Positions 10,601 through 23,497 of a stretch of 64,000 bases of DNA are shown one piece after another. Below the pieces are notes generated by a model, which worked only from the letters and a program-made list of their open reading frames with translations, ran no database searches and was not told where the DNA came from. The stretch is from Paragordius varius (Eukaryota; Nematomorpha). Both the position numbers and the translations under genes were made by a program. Each line of letters starts with the position of its first letter. The stretch's first letter is position 1. The stretch lies in contig OZ176058.1 of the NCBI GenBank assembly GCA_964247055.1, forward strand, positions 3,596,001-3,660,000, written 5' to 3'.

Positions 10601-12075
10601 ATATATTTTGATTTTTCATTTCAATCGTTTTTGGTAATGTCTTAATTTGCACTCTAGAACTCACAAAACTTTATAATATAAGCCTTTTAATCTAATGTGA
10701 AGAATGCTTGATAAATATTTAACTCCTTAACTCTATACCTTATTTAGATAAGCTCTATAAAACTAAATAAACTAGGGCAATAAAGTGAACAGGTAAAGAA
10801 ATATTTGTCTTTAAATTTTTACGTTTTGTCCGTATATAACAGTAAAAAGATTATTCAATCTATATATATATATATATCTTAATTATGGAAAGGAATTAGC
10901 GCCTACAAAAATAGACAGAAACAATTAATAGTGTATTGGGATATCCCAAATTCGGACGATTTTGATTTCTTATTAACTGACGCATGCGGTTCAAATCACG
11001 AATTAAAAGATTATGAAAGTAGAAGTTGGGGACGCAAAATATTTGATTGGTTTAATTGTTCAAAAAGACAATTAACACTTAAAACTGCCGAGGGAAATGA
11101 TGATCAATATACATTTGAATATACTGGTATACGTTAAATCTTTCAATTTACTTTTATTTGAATTAATTTAAATTTATGAGTAAACCTTTAAGGTCATCTT
11201 ACTAAAGTTATTGGGGAATTTCATGTTTCTTCCTTAAAAATTTTAATTTATAAGATATGTGCTAGAGCAATCGAATTATATATAATATATTTATGTATAA
11301 ATGCAGTATAAGTATCTGGCTAAATAACTATTAATTTAACAAGTTATATTTTATGAAACAATATTAGTATAAAGAAAGGAAATATAATAAATTAATGATC
11401 TAAGGCTTAGTTTTAGGATACACATATTGCTTGGACCTGTCGGTTATATGCATCAACAGGAATGTAAATTAATTTTTTTGTAATTAACACTCAATGTGTG
11501 GATAGTTTATATACCAGAAAGATTTGAATAACAAAAACATTTTTAATATCAGGCTATATACCTTTTTTAATATATTTCAAAAATATTAAATTGAAAATAT
11601 TATTTAAATATTTTACTGCAAAACTTGATATTAAATTCATTTTAAATTTGAATCGTGTTTAGGCGTCCGAAATTCGGTATCTGGAGGTAGGTCACATAAT
11701 TGTAAAAATTTTTTACAGGAGAAATATGTTTAATAATAGAAATTAATTAAAATACTACAAGATTGAGCACTGGCATACAAAATTTTCCCAGTATAGCCGG
11801 ACTAAAAAGTGAAAATGTCATAAGGTCTTATATCATTTTAAATACGGGAATATGGTAAAACACAAAATCATTTATATAAAAAGAACCACTTTTGTGTTAG
11901 AGACGATATAAATTAGTAATACACTTTTGATATTGCATTTCTAATTAATCAAAGTATGTTAAGAAATTGAATTTAATTTTTTTTAACAAATATTGTCATT
12001 TGTCCAGATACAACTAGTGAAACGACCGAAACACCTCTAGAAATACCCAATCTGGACGATTTTTCCAGCAAATAA
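6444..12075 (+). CDS. Host gene of unknown function, copy 1 (four exons)
   Basis: Proposed exons: 6444-6540, 7635-7892, 10932-11126 and 12008-12075, total 618 nt, 205 residues. The start AAAATGG is a good animal start context. Every junction has GT and AG at its ends and every intron is phase 1, so the frame stays open to TAA. Protein: residues 2-7 GGFSSI fit the N-myristoylation pattern; the middle is rich in W, Y and K with four Cys (KCQIQQF, FNCTSS, DACGSN, FNCSKRQ); the tail is acidic and T/S-rich (TSETTETPLEIP). No signal peptide or membrane segment is clear. I do not recognise a family. Intron 1 holds a hAT MITE and a TA run; intron 2 (3.0 kb) holds a hAT derivative and a mariner MITE. 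A missed exon in intron 2 is possible. The paralog in unit 2 keeps the same structure. Confidence 0.65.
6994..7333. mobile_element. hAT-type MITE, 340 bp, in intron 1
   Basis: Flanked by GCATAAAC (6986-6993) and GCATAGAC (7334-7341), a 7/8 match to an 8-bp target duplication. The left end CAGGAGTGGCTAAC and the complemented right end CAAGGGCAGGTCTGTCCAA are of the hAT CAGGRGTGTCCAA type, with CGGGCCGCA words inside both ends. No coding capacity. Unit 2 copy: 24494-24833. Confidence 0.65.
7572..7615. repeat. (TA)n microsatellite, 44 bp
   Basis: Pure TA run 20 bases before exon 2 of the host gene. The unit 2 copy (25072-25105) is 34 bp. It sits just upstream of the splice acceptor, so its length changes the acceptor neighbourhood. 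Confidence 0.95.
8184..9672 (-). mobile_element. Rearranged non-autonomous hAT derivative, 1.49 kb
   Basis: Outer ends TAAGGTGACCAGA match the 355-3610 family; flanks are AGTATATA (8176-8183) and AGTATACA (9673-9680), 7/8. Between them the order is odd: a 24-bp end, then an inverted copy of the family's 5' end (8207-8910, including BED-finger coding DNA and its own terminal repeat ending at 8910), then an inverted middle segment matching 2823-3465, then the 3' end. So it has three TIR-like termini. Transposase DNA is in pieces and not expressed as a protein. Lies in intron 2 of the host gene. Unit 2 copy: 25674-27162. Confidence 0.85.
9679..9925. mobile_element. Mariner-type MITE, 247 bp
   Basis: TA on both sides (9677-9678, 9926-9927). 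Left end CAGTGAAATCATACGG and right end CCGTATAATTTCAATCATAACTG are inverted copies with changes. It begins six bases after the hAT derivative ends; the hAT target site overlaps its left tip, so the hAT landed at the MITE edge. Unit 2 copy: 27169-27415. Confidence 0.65.
10370..10600. repeat. Dispersed repeat D, copy 1
   Basis: Shares a diverged pattern with 37505-37740: TTTTATACCCCAGAGTCATTTAAAAT against TTTTTACCCCAGGTCCATTTAAAAT, then AGTCCCTAATGC and ATGTTTATTATG at matching spacing. Intronic here, intergenic there. No ends or coding frame seen. Confidence 0.5.
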
Positions 12076-12480
12076 TTATGTCATACTTTCGGAGAATCAT
12101 AATTGCAATTACATTACTTCATATATTTTTATCAAACGAACATTCGTTTTTCTTATTTAGCTGCTTATGCTTTATTAGAATTTTTTAATATTAGCATATT
12201 TTTTTGGATTTCATTTTAATATTAAATTTGTCATTTTTATTATGTTTGGCAACATATTTTTTGCGACGATTTTATATATATATATATGTATATATGAAAA
12301 TCATTAATTCTGGGTGTTTTAATTAATTTGTTAATATGATTTAATAAATTAGTATTGTGATTTATCTGAGTATAGAATTCACATTCTTTCTATTTCCCAA
12401 AAAGATGGGTTGTATTTGAATAGATTAAATATTCAATTTATACGTTTTATCCGTATAATTTCAATTTTACTATAAAATAA

Positions 12481-13794
12481 AGAATATACTATATGCTGAG
12501 TAAAATTTGGCTTTTTTGGATAAAAAACTGCAAAAAAGATGCAAAAATTAAATTTATTCTTTAAAATAAAAGTTCACAAAGCTATTACACAATGTTATTT
12601 ATAATTAAACAAACATTATCATCCAAGAACATAAAATAAAATGTGTTTTCATTTAATAAGATAGTGAGAAATATTTGTGTCAAAAAATGTTAAATTCCCC
12701 CGTTTTTGACGGTTTTTGCCCCCTGGAACAAAAAGTATTGAATATTTTGAGTTAATTTTTTTTATTTTGAAGATAAATTGGTGGTCTATAATAAAATTTG
12801 TATTATAAGCATATTATTTGTTGACTTAGCGAAAAATATATACAAACGAGAAAATTTTGGATATGGCTAAATATGGAAAAAGTCCATATCTCGAAAACGA
12901 CCTGGGTAAGTAAAATCTTTGCACAATGATCACAATTCTATAAGGAATCAGAAAATATTAATAAATTTGGATCCAGAAAATTGACCCCAAATTTTGTTGC
13001 ACAGTGTAATTAGTAATATTCTCATGCTCAAATAAAAAGTTATCCAAAAATAATAAAACAATACACTTGTTTTTTATTCCAAAAAATATTTTTTTTTCAA
13101 TTTAACATACATCTCTTATTATGTTTATAATTATTATTCAATACCATTTAACCTTTTTGGCCTACTTTACCTTTTGCGGTACTATTAAGAGATCAATGTT
13201 GTTAATAACTACGATATTGAAAGTTATATTATTATAAATTATATTATCAAACATTGTTGTCCAATGTAAAAAAGCTTATATTCTAAAAGTTTTGTGACTT
13301 CCAGAGTTTTAACTCGGGGCCGCTCCTAACCACGATTGAAACAAACAAATAAATATATAAGTTATGTAGACTCAAACCTTTTTAAAATTAATTATTTACA
13401 TTTTTACCTTAATATACATTTATTTGCTTGTTGCATTAGCGATTTAAAAAAATTAATGGAATAAAAATGGCGGCAAAAAGTTTGAGATGAGAATTTTATT
13501 AATTTTATAATTTTTTTTATCTATACTGCGACTAATTCGGCTTAATATTTGTAAGACTTTTGTTGAGTATTACATGCAAATTTTAAATATATATTTTGTT
13601 TGGATATTATAATTTTCTTTGAATTGTCTTATTTTTATATTTTTTGTACTATGCAAATATGATATACTTTGTTACACGAAATTTTATTGTTATAATGCAA
13701 ATTATGTTAACCTAAAAAAAATAGTATATATAAAGCACAAAAACCCGAATAAATATCCTTTAAGTTTTACGTTTTATACCTTTGTAACCTTCTA
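12481..13794. other. AT-rich spacer, no gene seen
   Basis: No convincing exon on either strand. The part 13130-13560 is a diverged copy of a piece of repeat C (compare 39940-40300: ATCAAACATTGTT, AAAATGGCGNNAAAAAGTTTGAGA). The rest holds nothing I can name. Confidence 0.6.
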
Positions 13795-16700
13795 ACATGG
13801 TGGCAATTCGAATTCCGAACTAATCTAGAGAAAGTAGAGGTCTTACCGATATCCGAACGAACATGACAACGCCAATTGCCAATCTCGCTAACCTATGCAT
13901 CAAGATATATATTGTTAATACCAAGTTTGAGGAATACGTTGATTATATAAAAAATGCTATGGAAGCGGAAGATATTCCTGTAACAGAACACATTGCTTGC
14001 CTATGGTGGTCTATTAGTTGTGCGAAAAATAAATTAACGACTCTGTCCCAAAATAAAAGATGCATCATGGAGCGAGATACAGGCCTAAAAGTACTTAATT
14101 ACACAAAATCAAAATTTCAAAGCAGATTTGAAATTTTTTGACTTGTGCGGAGCAACGCTGAATCTTTCACCCAATTTTTAGAACGGGTTAAGATCGCAGC
14201 CAAAGAGGCCAAATTCAATGATTCGGTTGAACGTATTCGGGATGCTTCCGTCATTGGTTTACGGCAACCGCAATTGGAAATTGTATACATTCAAGGTATC
14301 CCGATGCCGAGATCAACGGACAACCCGTGCCTCTAGAAACGATAGTGGATCTCGCACTAGCACACGAGGCTGCTAGGGTGGCCTTCATAACAATAATGAG
14401 AATACACCAATCATGACAATGATAGTTTCTTAAATCGATTACAAAACACCAATAATAATATTAATAAGGCCATGCGTTCACCACAGCCATAGACCATACA
14501 AATGTCCTGCCTGGAACCGTAATTGCAATAAATGTGGAAAACCTCACCACTTCGCAAAAATGTGTAGATCAAAAAACACTGCCAAAAATTTGTTCAACCG
14601 CCAGATCTATAGAAAAGCAATGCCAACCTCACCGTGGACCGTAAGAATAATGATAACACAGAACAAACGTTTATCTATGACACTGGAGCTGACATCAGTA
14701 TTATCAGCTTTGACACCTGGAAAAAAGTTGGAAAGCCAAATATAAGACCCATACCGCCAGTAAAAGCCTAATGATAGTATAGTACAGTGGTACTCACCAA
14801 AAAAATTTGACGGGCCAAATAAAACATAGTTTTTTTTCGAGGGCCATGAACGTTATAATTGCAATGTTCCATAACTATTTGACACATACGCATATATTTA
14901 TACTCTAAATCAGCACAATGAATTTTTTGCGGGTCGCATGTAAATCCAGTTATAAACTCGTTCACCATTTAGTTTTAAAAATTAAAATATTTTAACAACA
15001 TTTATTTTGATATTAACCAATAATTTTTGACAAAATTGGTTTGGCCTCATGACAAGCCAATCTTAATACGTCGTCCATATGATCATTGGTTAAGCGATTT
15101 CTCTATGTATTCTTGATATACTTTATTTTTGAATAGGCCCTCTCACACGCGTAAGTTGATGGAAAAACAGTTAGGATAACTTGGGCACATTTTTTTATAT
15201 TTTGTTATTTATTTGGCACATATTGCCAAAACTCTACATATATTTCTTCTCTACGATTTTCCTTAAATATAGCTTCCAAATTGGAATCATTAAAATCAAC
15301 TAATTCTTCAAAGATAAGCGCCTCAAAACCGAAAAGCTCATGCTTAATGTTGGATATATGCATATGCCAAGGATTTTCAACGAGTTTTAAGCAATTTTTA
15401 ATATTTTTTAATTCTTGAAATCTTCATCTCATTAGATAAAAATGTTAAATGATTGTCTATTATTAAATTAATCTCCGCCGTAAATTCCATATTTTCTTTA
15501 ATCGTTTTAAATGATGGAAAATGTAGGAGTGTTTTATTTATAAAATCTTGTTATATATTATTTTTTTTTAAAAAAAGCAAATATATGATTAGCAAATTGG
15601 GTATTATTTTGCTCCCTTGAAGACTTGTATTAAAAGTAATAAGTTTAGAAGTAATGTCGCAAAGGTAGGTTGATAAAACCCACCATTTGTCACTATTAAT
15701 TTCCTCGTCAAACTTTCTGTTATCTTTAAATAATAGAATTGCATGTCATAAAACAAAAAATCTATTTAATACTTTGCAAAGGCTTAGCCATCTCACAGCG
15801 GTGTACAAAAGAATATCATCAAACTCACTGTGGATATCTTTCTGAAGGTTTTTGATACGGCGGTTAAATTCTTTGCCACGGATGTTGAAAGCCATGGAGA
15901 TAATAGATTTTTCTTTCTGGCATAATTCCTTAATCTTTTTATATTTTTCGTTTCTTCCTCATGATTTTCTGTTAATTTATGAGAATAATGGATTGTAAAT
16001 GTATTTCAATATTGTATTTTTTTAATTATGTTGTCCTACATATAAGGCAGATATAACATTTTTATTTAAAACGACAATTTTCTTCCAATTTTTTTTCAAG
16101 GAGCAATTTTCATCGGATTAATTACGTTTTTTAGCATTAGATGTCATCCTTTGAATTTATCTAAAATATTATGTATATTTTTTCAGTAAATATGTATAAC
16201 CTGAATGCTATTAAAAAACAGGTCAAAATTCAATGACATTGATTTGAAAAATGATGCAGGATAGCAATGAAAAGAATATGTATTGCAAGTTTGGGTGAAA
16301 GGCTTGCTTAGATAGAAAAAAGGAATGCAATAAAAACCTTAAAATAAAATAAAATAGAATACGAAACAGAAACCAGTGCCAAAATTTTGAAATCATTTTA
16401 ATGTAGTGAAATTCTACATTTCAAATTGGGTAAAAAATAAAAAAACCAAAATTTTAAAGAAAATAAATAATTATTAAAATAAGAGAAAATTTGTTAAAGT
16501 GTATTTTAATAATCATCAATAAAAAATAATTATATGGTCATAGGGCAATTTTAGAGCACTCTTAGGGCCGCGGTTTGAGTACTACTGGTATAGTACCTCT
16601 ACTGGGCGTAACAGCAGTCGCAGTGCAAATCAATGAGAAAAACTTGGGAGACGCAGAATGTTGTGTATTGAAAGAAAAAATGTCAAAGGCATCGCTCATT

Positions 16701-17083
16701 TGTGGCTTAGATTGGATCATAAGATTCAACATCGACATTCCTAAAGTACGAATTAATTTTCTTAAACTTAATTATTGAAAATTTTCCTAATCTTTTTATG
16801 GAGGAATCAGGCTGTTGAGCCAATTACAATTCATATAGCACACAATGCCTCCCCCAAAGTTTGGCCTTGTCGCCGAGTACCATTTCTCCTAGGAGCAAAA
16901 GTTGAAAACAAATTGCTAAAATTACAAAAGTTAGACATTTTGGAGCCAATAGATCCCAACCTTACACCTCTGAAATGGGATACGCCCACCGTCAATGTGC
17001 TCAAAGCGAATGGAGAGGTAAGAATTTGTAGCAATAGAGTTACGATCAAAAAGTGGCTGAGTGAGGACTCTCATATTGAATAA
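13795..17083 (+). mobile_element. Ty3/gypsy retrotransposon fossil A
   Basis: A broken, 3'-truncated Ty3/gypsy element, with several breaks. Parts in order: gag-like region from about 13863, a CCHC zinc knuckle near 14530, an aspartic protease region around the DTGAD motif near 14690, and after the inserted hAT (14785-16587) the start of reverse transcriptase near 16800-17080. No matching pair of LTRs was found. It is older than the hAT inside it. Treat as a fossil. Confidence 0.8.
14785..16587 (-). mobile_element. hAT transposon copy inserted in fossil A, 1.80 kb
   Basis: Ends CAGTGGTACTC and GAGTACTACTG, flanked by the exact 8-bp target duplication GTATAGTA (14777-14784 and 16588-16595). 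The minus strand carries a decayed transposase; its C-terminal dimerisation region reads TYACERAYSKIK near 15130-15165 and HMDDVLRLACHEAKP near 15040-15090, typical of hAT transposases. Stops are scattered through the rest. The same family is at 46387-48490. Confidence 0.92.
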
Positions 17084-17506
17084 AAATGTAATAAATTTAG
17101 AATTACGTATTAAGATTTTCCACTAACTTCTCTTTTTCATGAAAATAGAAAAGTTTAGCTAAATAAATAAAAAACGAGTTGAATATATAAAAATTACTTA
17201 TATAAGTTATTAGCGGTTAATAATTGATTTATTTTAACATAAGTTGTGCTTTTGATTAGTAATAAAATTAAATATATTTATAGTTTCATTGTGACATGTG
17301 TTATGATAAAAGCAAATTATTTTTTTGTATGTGTATATTATATGAATATAAATCAAATACCTTAAAAAATTTGCTTGATTAAATACTATTTATTTACTTC
17401 ATTTGTTAATTTTTATTGCTAGAAATAAAAATTGATAATGTGATATAAAAAAATTTGCATTACACTGGTGAAGGTGGTATAAGATCTTTTCTGTAAACAT
17501 TAACGA
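17084..17506. other. AT-rich spacer at the duplication junction
   Basis: Between the end of fossil A and the start of unit 2. No exon, repeat end or target duplication recognised. The junction at 17506/17507 shows no obvious microhomology or element end; the matching sequence left of unit 1 is outside the window. Confidence 0.5.
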
Positions 17507-17860
17507 TGTGAATCTACTGCTCCTTTTCTTGACTTTTTTGATGAAATTAAAAAACTTTACTCGGAGTGCGATTATTTTTTATAAAATAAATATTAAATAT
17601 AAATTTGTGATTTTGCATATGTTTATTTTGACAGTTAATGGAAACTATAATAAAATCGTTAGTTTAATATTTATACACATTTAGGGCAGTTTTTCCAAAC
17701 TTCTCTTCTGTATCCAACTTTGAATAGGTAAAATTAGCCAAAAATAACAAATAAACAGACCAAAGGTTCCAACCACATATAAAATTTAAATTATATACAT
17801 TAAAAGTTACTAAAATATTTTTTTCTCATATTTTTGTATATGTCAAGTGTGCCCTATACC

Positions 17861-20800
17861 TAAGGTGACCAGATGTCCCGCTTTTGGCTGGACAGTCCCG
17901 CTTTTTCACACTTTGTCCCGCGTCCCGCGACGTTTTTAAAATGTCCCGCTTTTTCACGATTATATAAAAAAAATTTTTTAATACAAATATATTTTTTTAT
18001 CCGTTTAAATTTTTTATCATTAATTATCTTTAAAATCTATATAAATTTTAAATTAAAATGTTTTATTTTTAAATTAAAATTTATTTTTTCGAATATATAT
18101 CATATGATAATACACTTTCCTTCCTACTACTACTGTCATCGTTATTAAAAAGCCAAGTTAATACAATCTCTAGATTAAAAGACAAATTGATACCACAAAT
18201 CGGTACCTTACACCTTTATTCCAGAAAATTAAAGTAATATAATATTTATTATACTAATATTTTAGTTTTATTACTTGCCAACATTATTAAAAAGCAAAAT
18301 AATACCACAAATCGGTAGCTTAAATGACAATTTGTTACCACAAATCGGTACCTTACACGTTTATTCCAGAAAATTAATGTAATATAATATTTATTATAAT
18401 AATAGTAGTTTATAAATATGAGCACAAAAAGAGGTTGTAAATTCAACGATGAATTAATGAAAGATTTTTCTTTTATCAAAAAAACGAGATGAATCATCTG
18501 TTAAATGTCTTATATGCGAGGGGGAATTCACCCTAGCACATGGCGGCAAGCATGATATTACAAAGCATATGGAAACAGAGAAACAAAAAAAATGTTTAGA
18601 TATGGCCAGCATCATCTTACAAAATGAGCGATTTTTTTCGAAAAACCGCTTTTGGAGAGGAAGAAAAGAATTTGGCACTAGCTGAGGGCGTTTTATCTTT
18701 TCACGTCCTTAATCACAATCATTCCTTTAGATCTATGGACTGTACCTCACAGGTTATTCGCACGTTATTCCATAAAAAATTATTATGTGCCCGTACAAAG
18801 GCTGAAGCCATTGTGTGCAATGTCCTTTCTCACATGCATTTTCTGAAATACAAAAAGATTTGCTGAAAATTAATTTCTTATCCCTATACTCTGATGCATC
18901 AAATCACACGAAACAAAATTATTTCCCACTTTAATAAGATATTTTGATTCAAAAACCGGAATAAAAATTAAAATTTTAGATTTAATTTCTCTACCCGGTG
19001 AAAATTCCGAAATATTATTTACAATAATGCATATTGAAAAAAATAATTTAAAAGATAAAATTATCGCATATTGCGCTGACAACACCAATACGAACTTTGG
19101 TCTAAAAGCAAGGAGGGGAACAAAAAATATTTTTCATAAATTAACAGATAATCTTAATCAAAACATTATTGGCGTTGGCAGTGCAGCGCATATAATACAC
19201 AACTCAAACAGCTGCTGATTTGTTACCCCTAGATGTGCAAAATGTAGTTGCTAAAATATATTCCTATTTTTATATATACACGGTACGTGTTGAAACGCTT
19301 AAAGAATTCTGTGAAAATGCAGAAGTTCAATATCAAAAAATGCTTGGATATTGTAAAACTCGTTGGTTAGCTTTTACGCCATCTATCGAAAGAATTTTAA
19401 AAATGTAAGATCCTTTAAAATCTTTTTTTATCACAGGACAAATGTCCTACAACTTTAAAAAAGTTTTCTAAAAGTGATTCTTCAAAAATATGGTTAGAAT
19501 TCTTACATAATCAAGATCTCTCTTTCAAAATGTTATTAAATTTATAAAAGGTGAAAAATTTCGGCAATGAAGTAGCCAATGAAGTTAGTAACCTAAAATT
19601 CAAATGTCAAGAACGGTTAGAAAATAATTTTATACCATTAACCATCCACAATATAATAAATAATTTAGAATAACAAGGCTTAATAAATCTTCAAGATATC
19701 CTCTACCATATAAAAAGTTTTATACAAACTGCAAAGATTATTTGGAAGACTGGACGACGCTGGATAACATTAAAATCAGAATTTAATTGGTGCGATGTTC
19801 AAAAATCATTATCTGCTCCCAAAAATTCTCAAAAAGTAATCTTTCAGAAAATGATCTTTTTTCTGAAGTATCATTAATTAAAAGATATATTAATAATGAA
19901 AAACCTAAATTATGGACAAAAGAAAAATATACAGTAGAAAAGAAATGGTTGGAAATATTTCATCATTACATCGGAAAAATCAAATTTAAATGTTGAAACT
20001 TTAAAGGCCGTTTTATCTGTCAAATATAATTTGAAAATTCTTGTGAAGACTTCTACAATATTTTAAAAAATAATGACAATCTGCTAAAACGCATTCACTC
20101 AAACAAAAAATATACCAAAGAATAAAATATTTTCTTTAGAGTTTTTGTGTTAAAAAATAAACAAAATTACTTAAAATATTGTATAAGTCTTCATAATTTG
20201 TCAAATTATATTTGAACACATAAAATGGCTTTTTTTAAATTTGATTCCATGTCCTTACTTAGTTTACTGTGGAAAAACGCGTTCAATAGCAGTCAGGTAA
20301 AGAAATGCAAATTCTACAATTAAATTATTATTGTATGGAACATAATTTGTTTAAAAATGATTATTTTAACCATTTCTATCCTACGTATTTTTTTCTGTTG
20401 TCCATAATATAAGTTTTCATTTAATATATTTATTTATTAATGAGACTTCATAAAAAAGTGTCATTGTGCACCGTCTTGTTTTCCAAATAATCGTTTCTGT
20501 TTGTATAAAACATATTTATATTCTGGCTATTCATTGAGCTTTGTTTTTCTGGATGCTTTATAATATTGCGATTAGGTAATGGTATAAAATTATTTTCTAA
20601 CCTTTTTTGACTTGGAATTTCGACTTTTGTCCTGTAATAGGATTACAGGAGATCACATTTTTATAAATATTTCAATCGCTGGCAAAAGAGCTAACCAACA
20701 GTTCTTCAATATCCAAGCATTTTAACATCTGTATTTTCCACATCCAGGGGTAACAAATCAGTAGCTCGTTGTGTATCTGCCAATAATTTTTGATTAAGAT

Positions 20801-21116
20801 GATTCGCTAAATTGTTAAAAATATTTTTTGTGCCGCTTCTTGCATCACCCAGCGCACTTTGTGATGATTTCGTCTTTATTATTTTTTTCTAGAATATTAA
20901 ATCACTTCACCCTTTATTCGTGCACATGTAAATTTATTGAATAAGGTACAAACAACCTGTAAGGTACAAATTTTTTTATATTTATAATGTATTAGTGTTA
21001 AAAATAAATAAATATTACAATAATTTTTTTGTATACAAATTTTTGGTTGTACCTCCCAATGACCCCCCCTTCTCAGATTTGTCCCGCTTTTTCCTTCAAA
21101 AAATCTGGTCACCTTA
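17861..21116 (+). mobile_element. hAT transposon copy, unit 2
   Basis: Duplicate of 355-3610 with the same CCTATACC target duplication (17853-17860 and 21117-21124). Two substitutions lie in the first 30 bases; the body is otherwise nearly identical, including the same stops in the transposase remnant (18418-19993). It did not insert here on its own. Confidence 0.92.
18418..19993 (+). pseudogene. Decayed hAT transposase, unit 2 copy
   Basis: Same BED finger, DLLPLDVQNVVAKIY block and same disruptions as 912-2487. Sharing every break shows the copy was dead before the duplication. Confidence 0.8.
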
Positions 21117-21299
21117 CCTATACCACACCTTAGCAATATCTTCAAGTTTTTCTTAATCATATGATTTTTTATCACCTTCTGTTCAAGTTTTCTTGCTTGA
21201 CTTAAGTGCCCCAATGTTAATTTTTTTTATCACATGAAAGCAAGCCATGACTTGAAAAACTAGTAAGCCAAGTCAAATTTTATCACCCCCCCACTCTGT

Positions 21300-21333
<34 letters not shown>

Positions 21334-21335
<2 letters not shown>

Positions 21336-22930
21336 ATTTCCCAGTCTAAATAAACGTTTTCCCAGTCAATCGAAACATTTTCCCAGTGAATCGAAACGTT
21401 TTCCCAGTCAATCGAAACGTTTTCCCAGTCAATCGAAACGTTTTCCCAGTCAATCAAAACGTTTTCCCAGTCAATCAAAACATTTTCCCAGTCAATCGAA
21501 ACAATTTCCCAGTCAATAAAAACATTTTCCCAATCAATAAAAACGTTTTCCCAGTCAATAAAAACGGTTTTATTTTTGATGATAAGTATCAAAACAAGAT
21601 AGAAAAATAACATTTAACCATTATCAGCGTAATATTAGGATATTATTTTTTATAAAATCACAATTATTTAATGACAATATTTCCTATATATTCCAATACA
21701 CAATCATTAATAATTTATTCTTTAAAAGCTATATTTTATTAACTAGAAGAATATTTTATGGTTTTTAAGTATTTTTAAGAAAATATTTAATAATTTTTTT
21801 ATTTTATCGATGGTTCGCATTAATAATTGAGGCTAACTTTTAAAGTCTATAGTTACGGATAATAAAATTTATAAAAATATCCCATTTTATCTAAAATTGG
21901 TCATTTAACACTTCATATTGGGTCTTAAACATGTCTTCGAATTGTGTAAAAAATACTGTCGGAAAAAAATTTGAACAAAACATGGTTTTATATATGTTTT
22001 TCATTTAAAAATATTTTATAAAAAAGGATATTCTAACACAATGGCTTTGCGGGCCGCATTTTTAACTCAAAAAGCACGGCGTTCCGAATTCGTATTATAT
22101 AAGGACATTCATAAATAATTTATTCGATCTTAAACATAAGAATTTTTTAATTCGTTGTCAATTTTATAGACTCATTAGAATAATAGCGTAAGAAATATGA
22201 ATTTTACTAAGATCTTGTTGGCAAATTTTTGCATTGGATTTCCAAATTTTTCGCGGGCCGCACAAAGATTCGGAAGGCCGCCTTAGGCTGCGATGAACCA
22301 AATGATAAATATAAAAAATAGGGTAAAATTTATGTTTAAGACCCAATATGAAGTGTTAAATGACCAATTTGAGATAAAAATGGTATATTTTTATAAATTT
22401 TATTATCCGTAACTATAGACTTTAAAAGTTAGCCTCAATTATTAATGCAAACCATCGATAAAATAAAAAAATTATTAAAATTTTCTTAAAAATACTTAAA
22501 AACCATAAAATATTCTTCTAGTTAATAAAATATAGCTTTTAAAGAATTAATTATTAATGATTGTGTATTGGAATATATAGGAAATATTGTCATTAAATAA
22601 TTGTGATTTTATAAAAAATAATATCCTAATATTACGCTGATAATGGTTAAATGTTATTTTTCTATCTTGTTTTGATACTTATCATCAAAAATAAAACCGT
22701 TTTTATTGACTGGGAAAACGTTTTTATTGATTGGGAAAATGTTTTTATTGACTGGGAAATTGTTTCGATTGACTGGGAAAATGTTTCGATTGACTGGGAA
22801 AACGTTTTGATTGACTGGGAAAACGTTTCAATTGACTGGGAAAACGTTTCGATTGACTGGGAAAACGTTTCGATTGACTGGGAAAATGTTTCGATTGATT
22901 GGGAAAACGTTTATTTAGACTGGGAAATGG
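21334..22930. mobile_element. Foldback-type element, unit 2 copy
   Basis: Duplicate of 3834-5430 with the same arms and 11 + 11 minisatellite units. The TA run at its left (21304-21333) is shorter by 6 bp; the element itself has not changed in unit count. Confidence 0.75.
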
Positions 22931-23245
22931 TATATATATGTTTTATGCACAATGTGTCCAAATTTCGCTATGATTTAAATTCAATGATAAATAATGCACA
23001 AATCATTTTTTGGACGTCATTTATTGGGAAATATATAAATACATTAAGTAACAGTAAAAATCTTGCACCTATTAATTTAGTCAATTTATATTTACTTAGT
23101 AATTATATTTGATTAAAGGGGGCATGCCTAATTTCGAATATCAAGAAGAAAGTTTAGTTTATATTTTAATTTTATTATAAATTCGACAAAGAATATACGT
23201 AGATTCCATATATGTTTGAAAACTATTTTCTATTTCTAACATATA

Positions 23246-23497
23246 TAGTAAAAATTAAAATTATACGGACAAAGCAAAATATAAAGACCTTTTTTCTCAA
23301 AGACAATCATATTAATACCATAATATATCCAATTAAAATCATTTAAAACAATCTTAATATATGTAGTTGATGTGTTACCAAAATATCTCCATTCTAAACT
23401 TTGTTGTTTAAAACGGTGAGTTATATTTAAAAAATAAAGATTTGAAAAGTATGGTTGTGTATTAAAATTATTTGTCCTTCGTATAATTATTTTACTG
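23246..23497. mobile_element. Mariner-type MITE, unit 2 copy
   Basis: Duplicate of 5746-5997 with the same TA flanks. Confidence 0.7.

Larger units (their letters stand above)
1..12480. repeat. Large direct duplication, unit 1
   Basis: This block repeats from 17507. Positions 1-11192 pair with 17507-28682 with only a few substitutions seen (for example near 368, 383 and 7404) and two shortened TA runs, which shift the offset from 17506 to 17500 to 17490. From 11193 the two units differ often, by substitutions and small gaps, up to about 12350. A last stretch of this unit, 12358-12475, pairs with 34168-34285, because unit 2 has a 4.3-kb insertion there. The left end of unit 1 lies outside the window. 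Confidence 0.95.
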
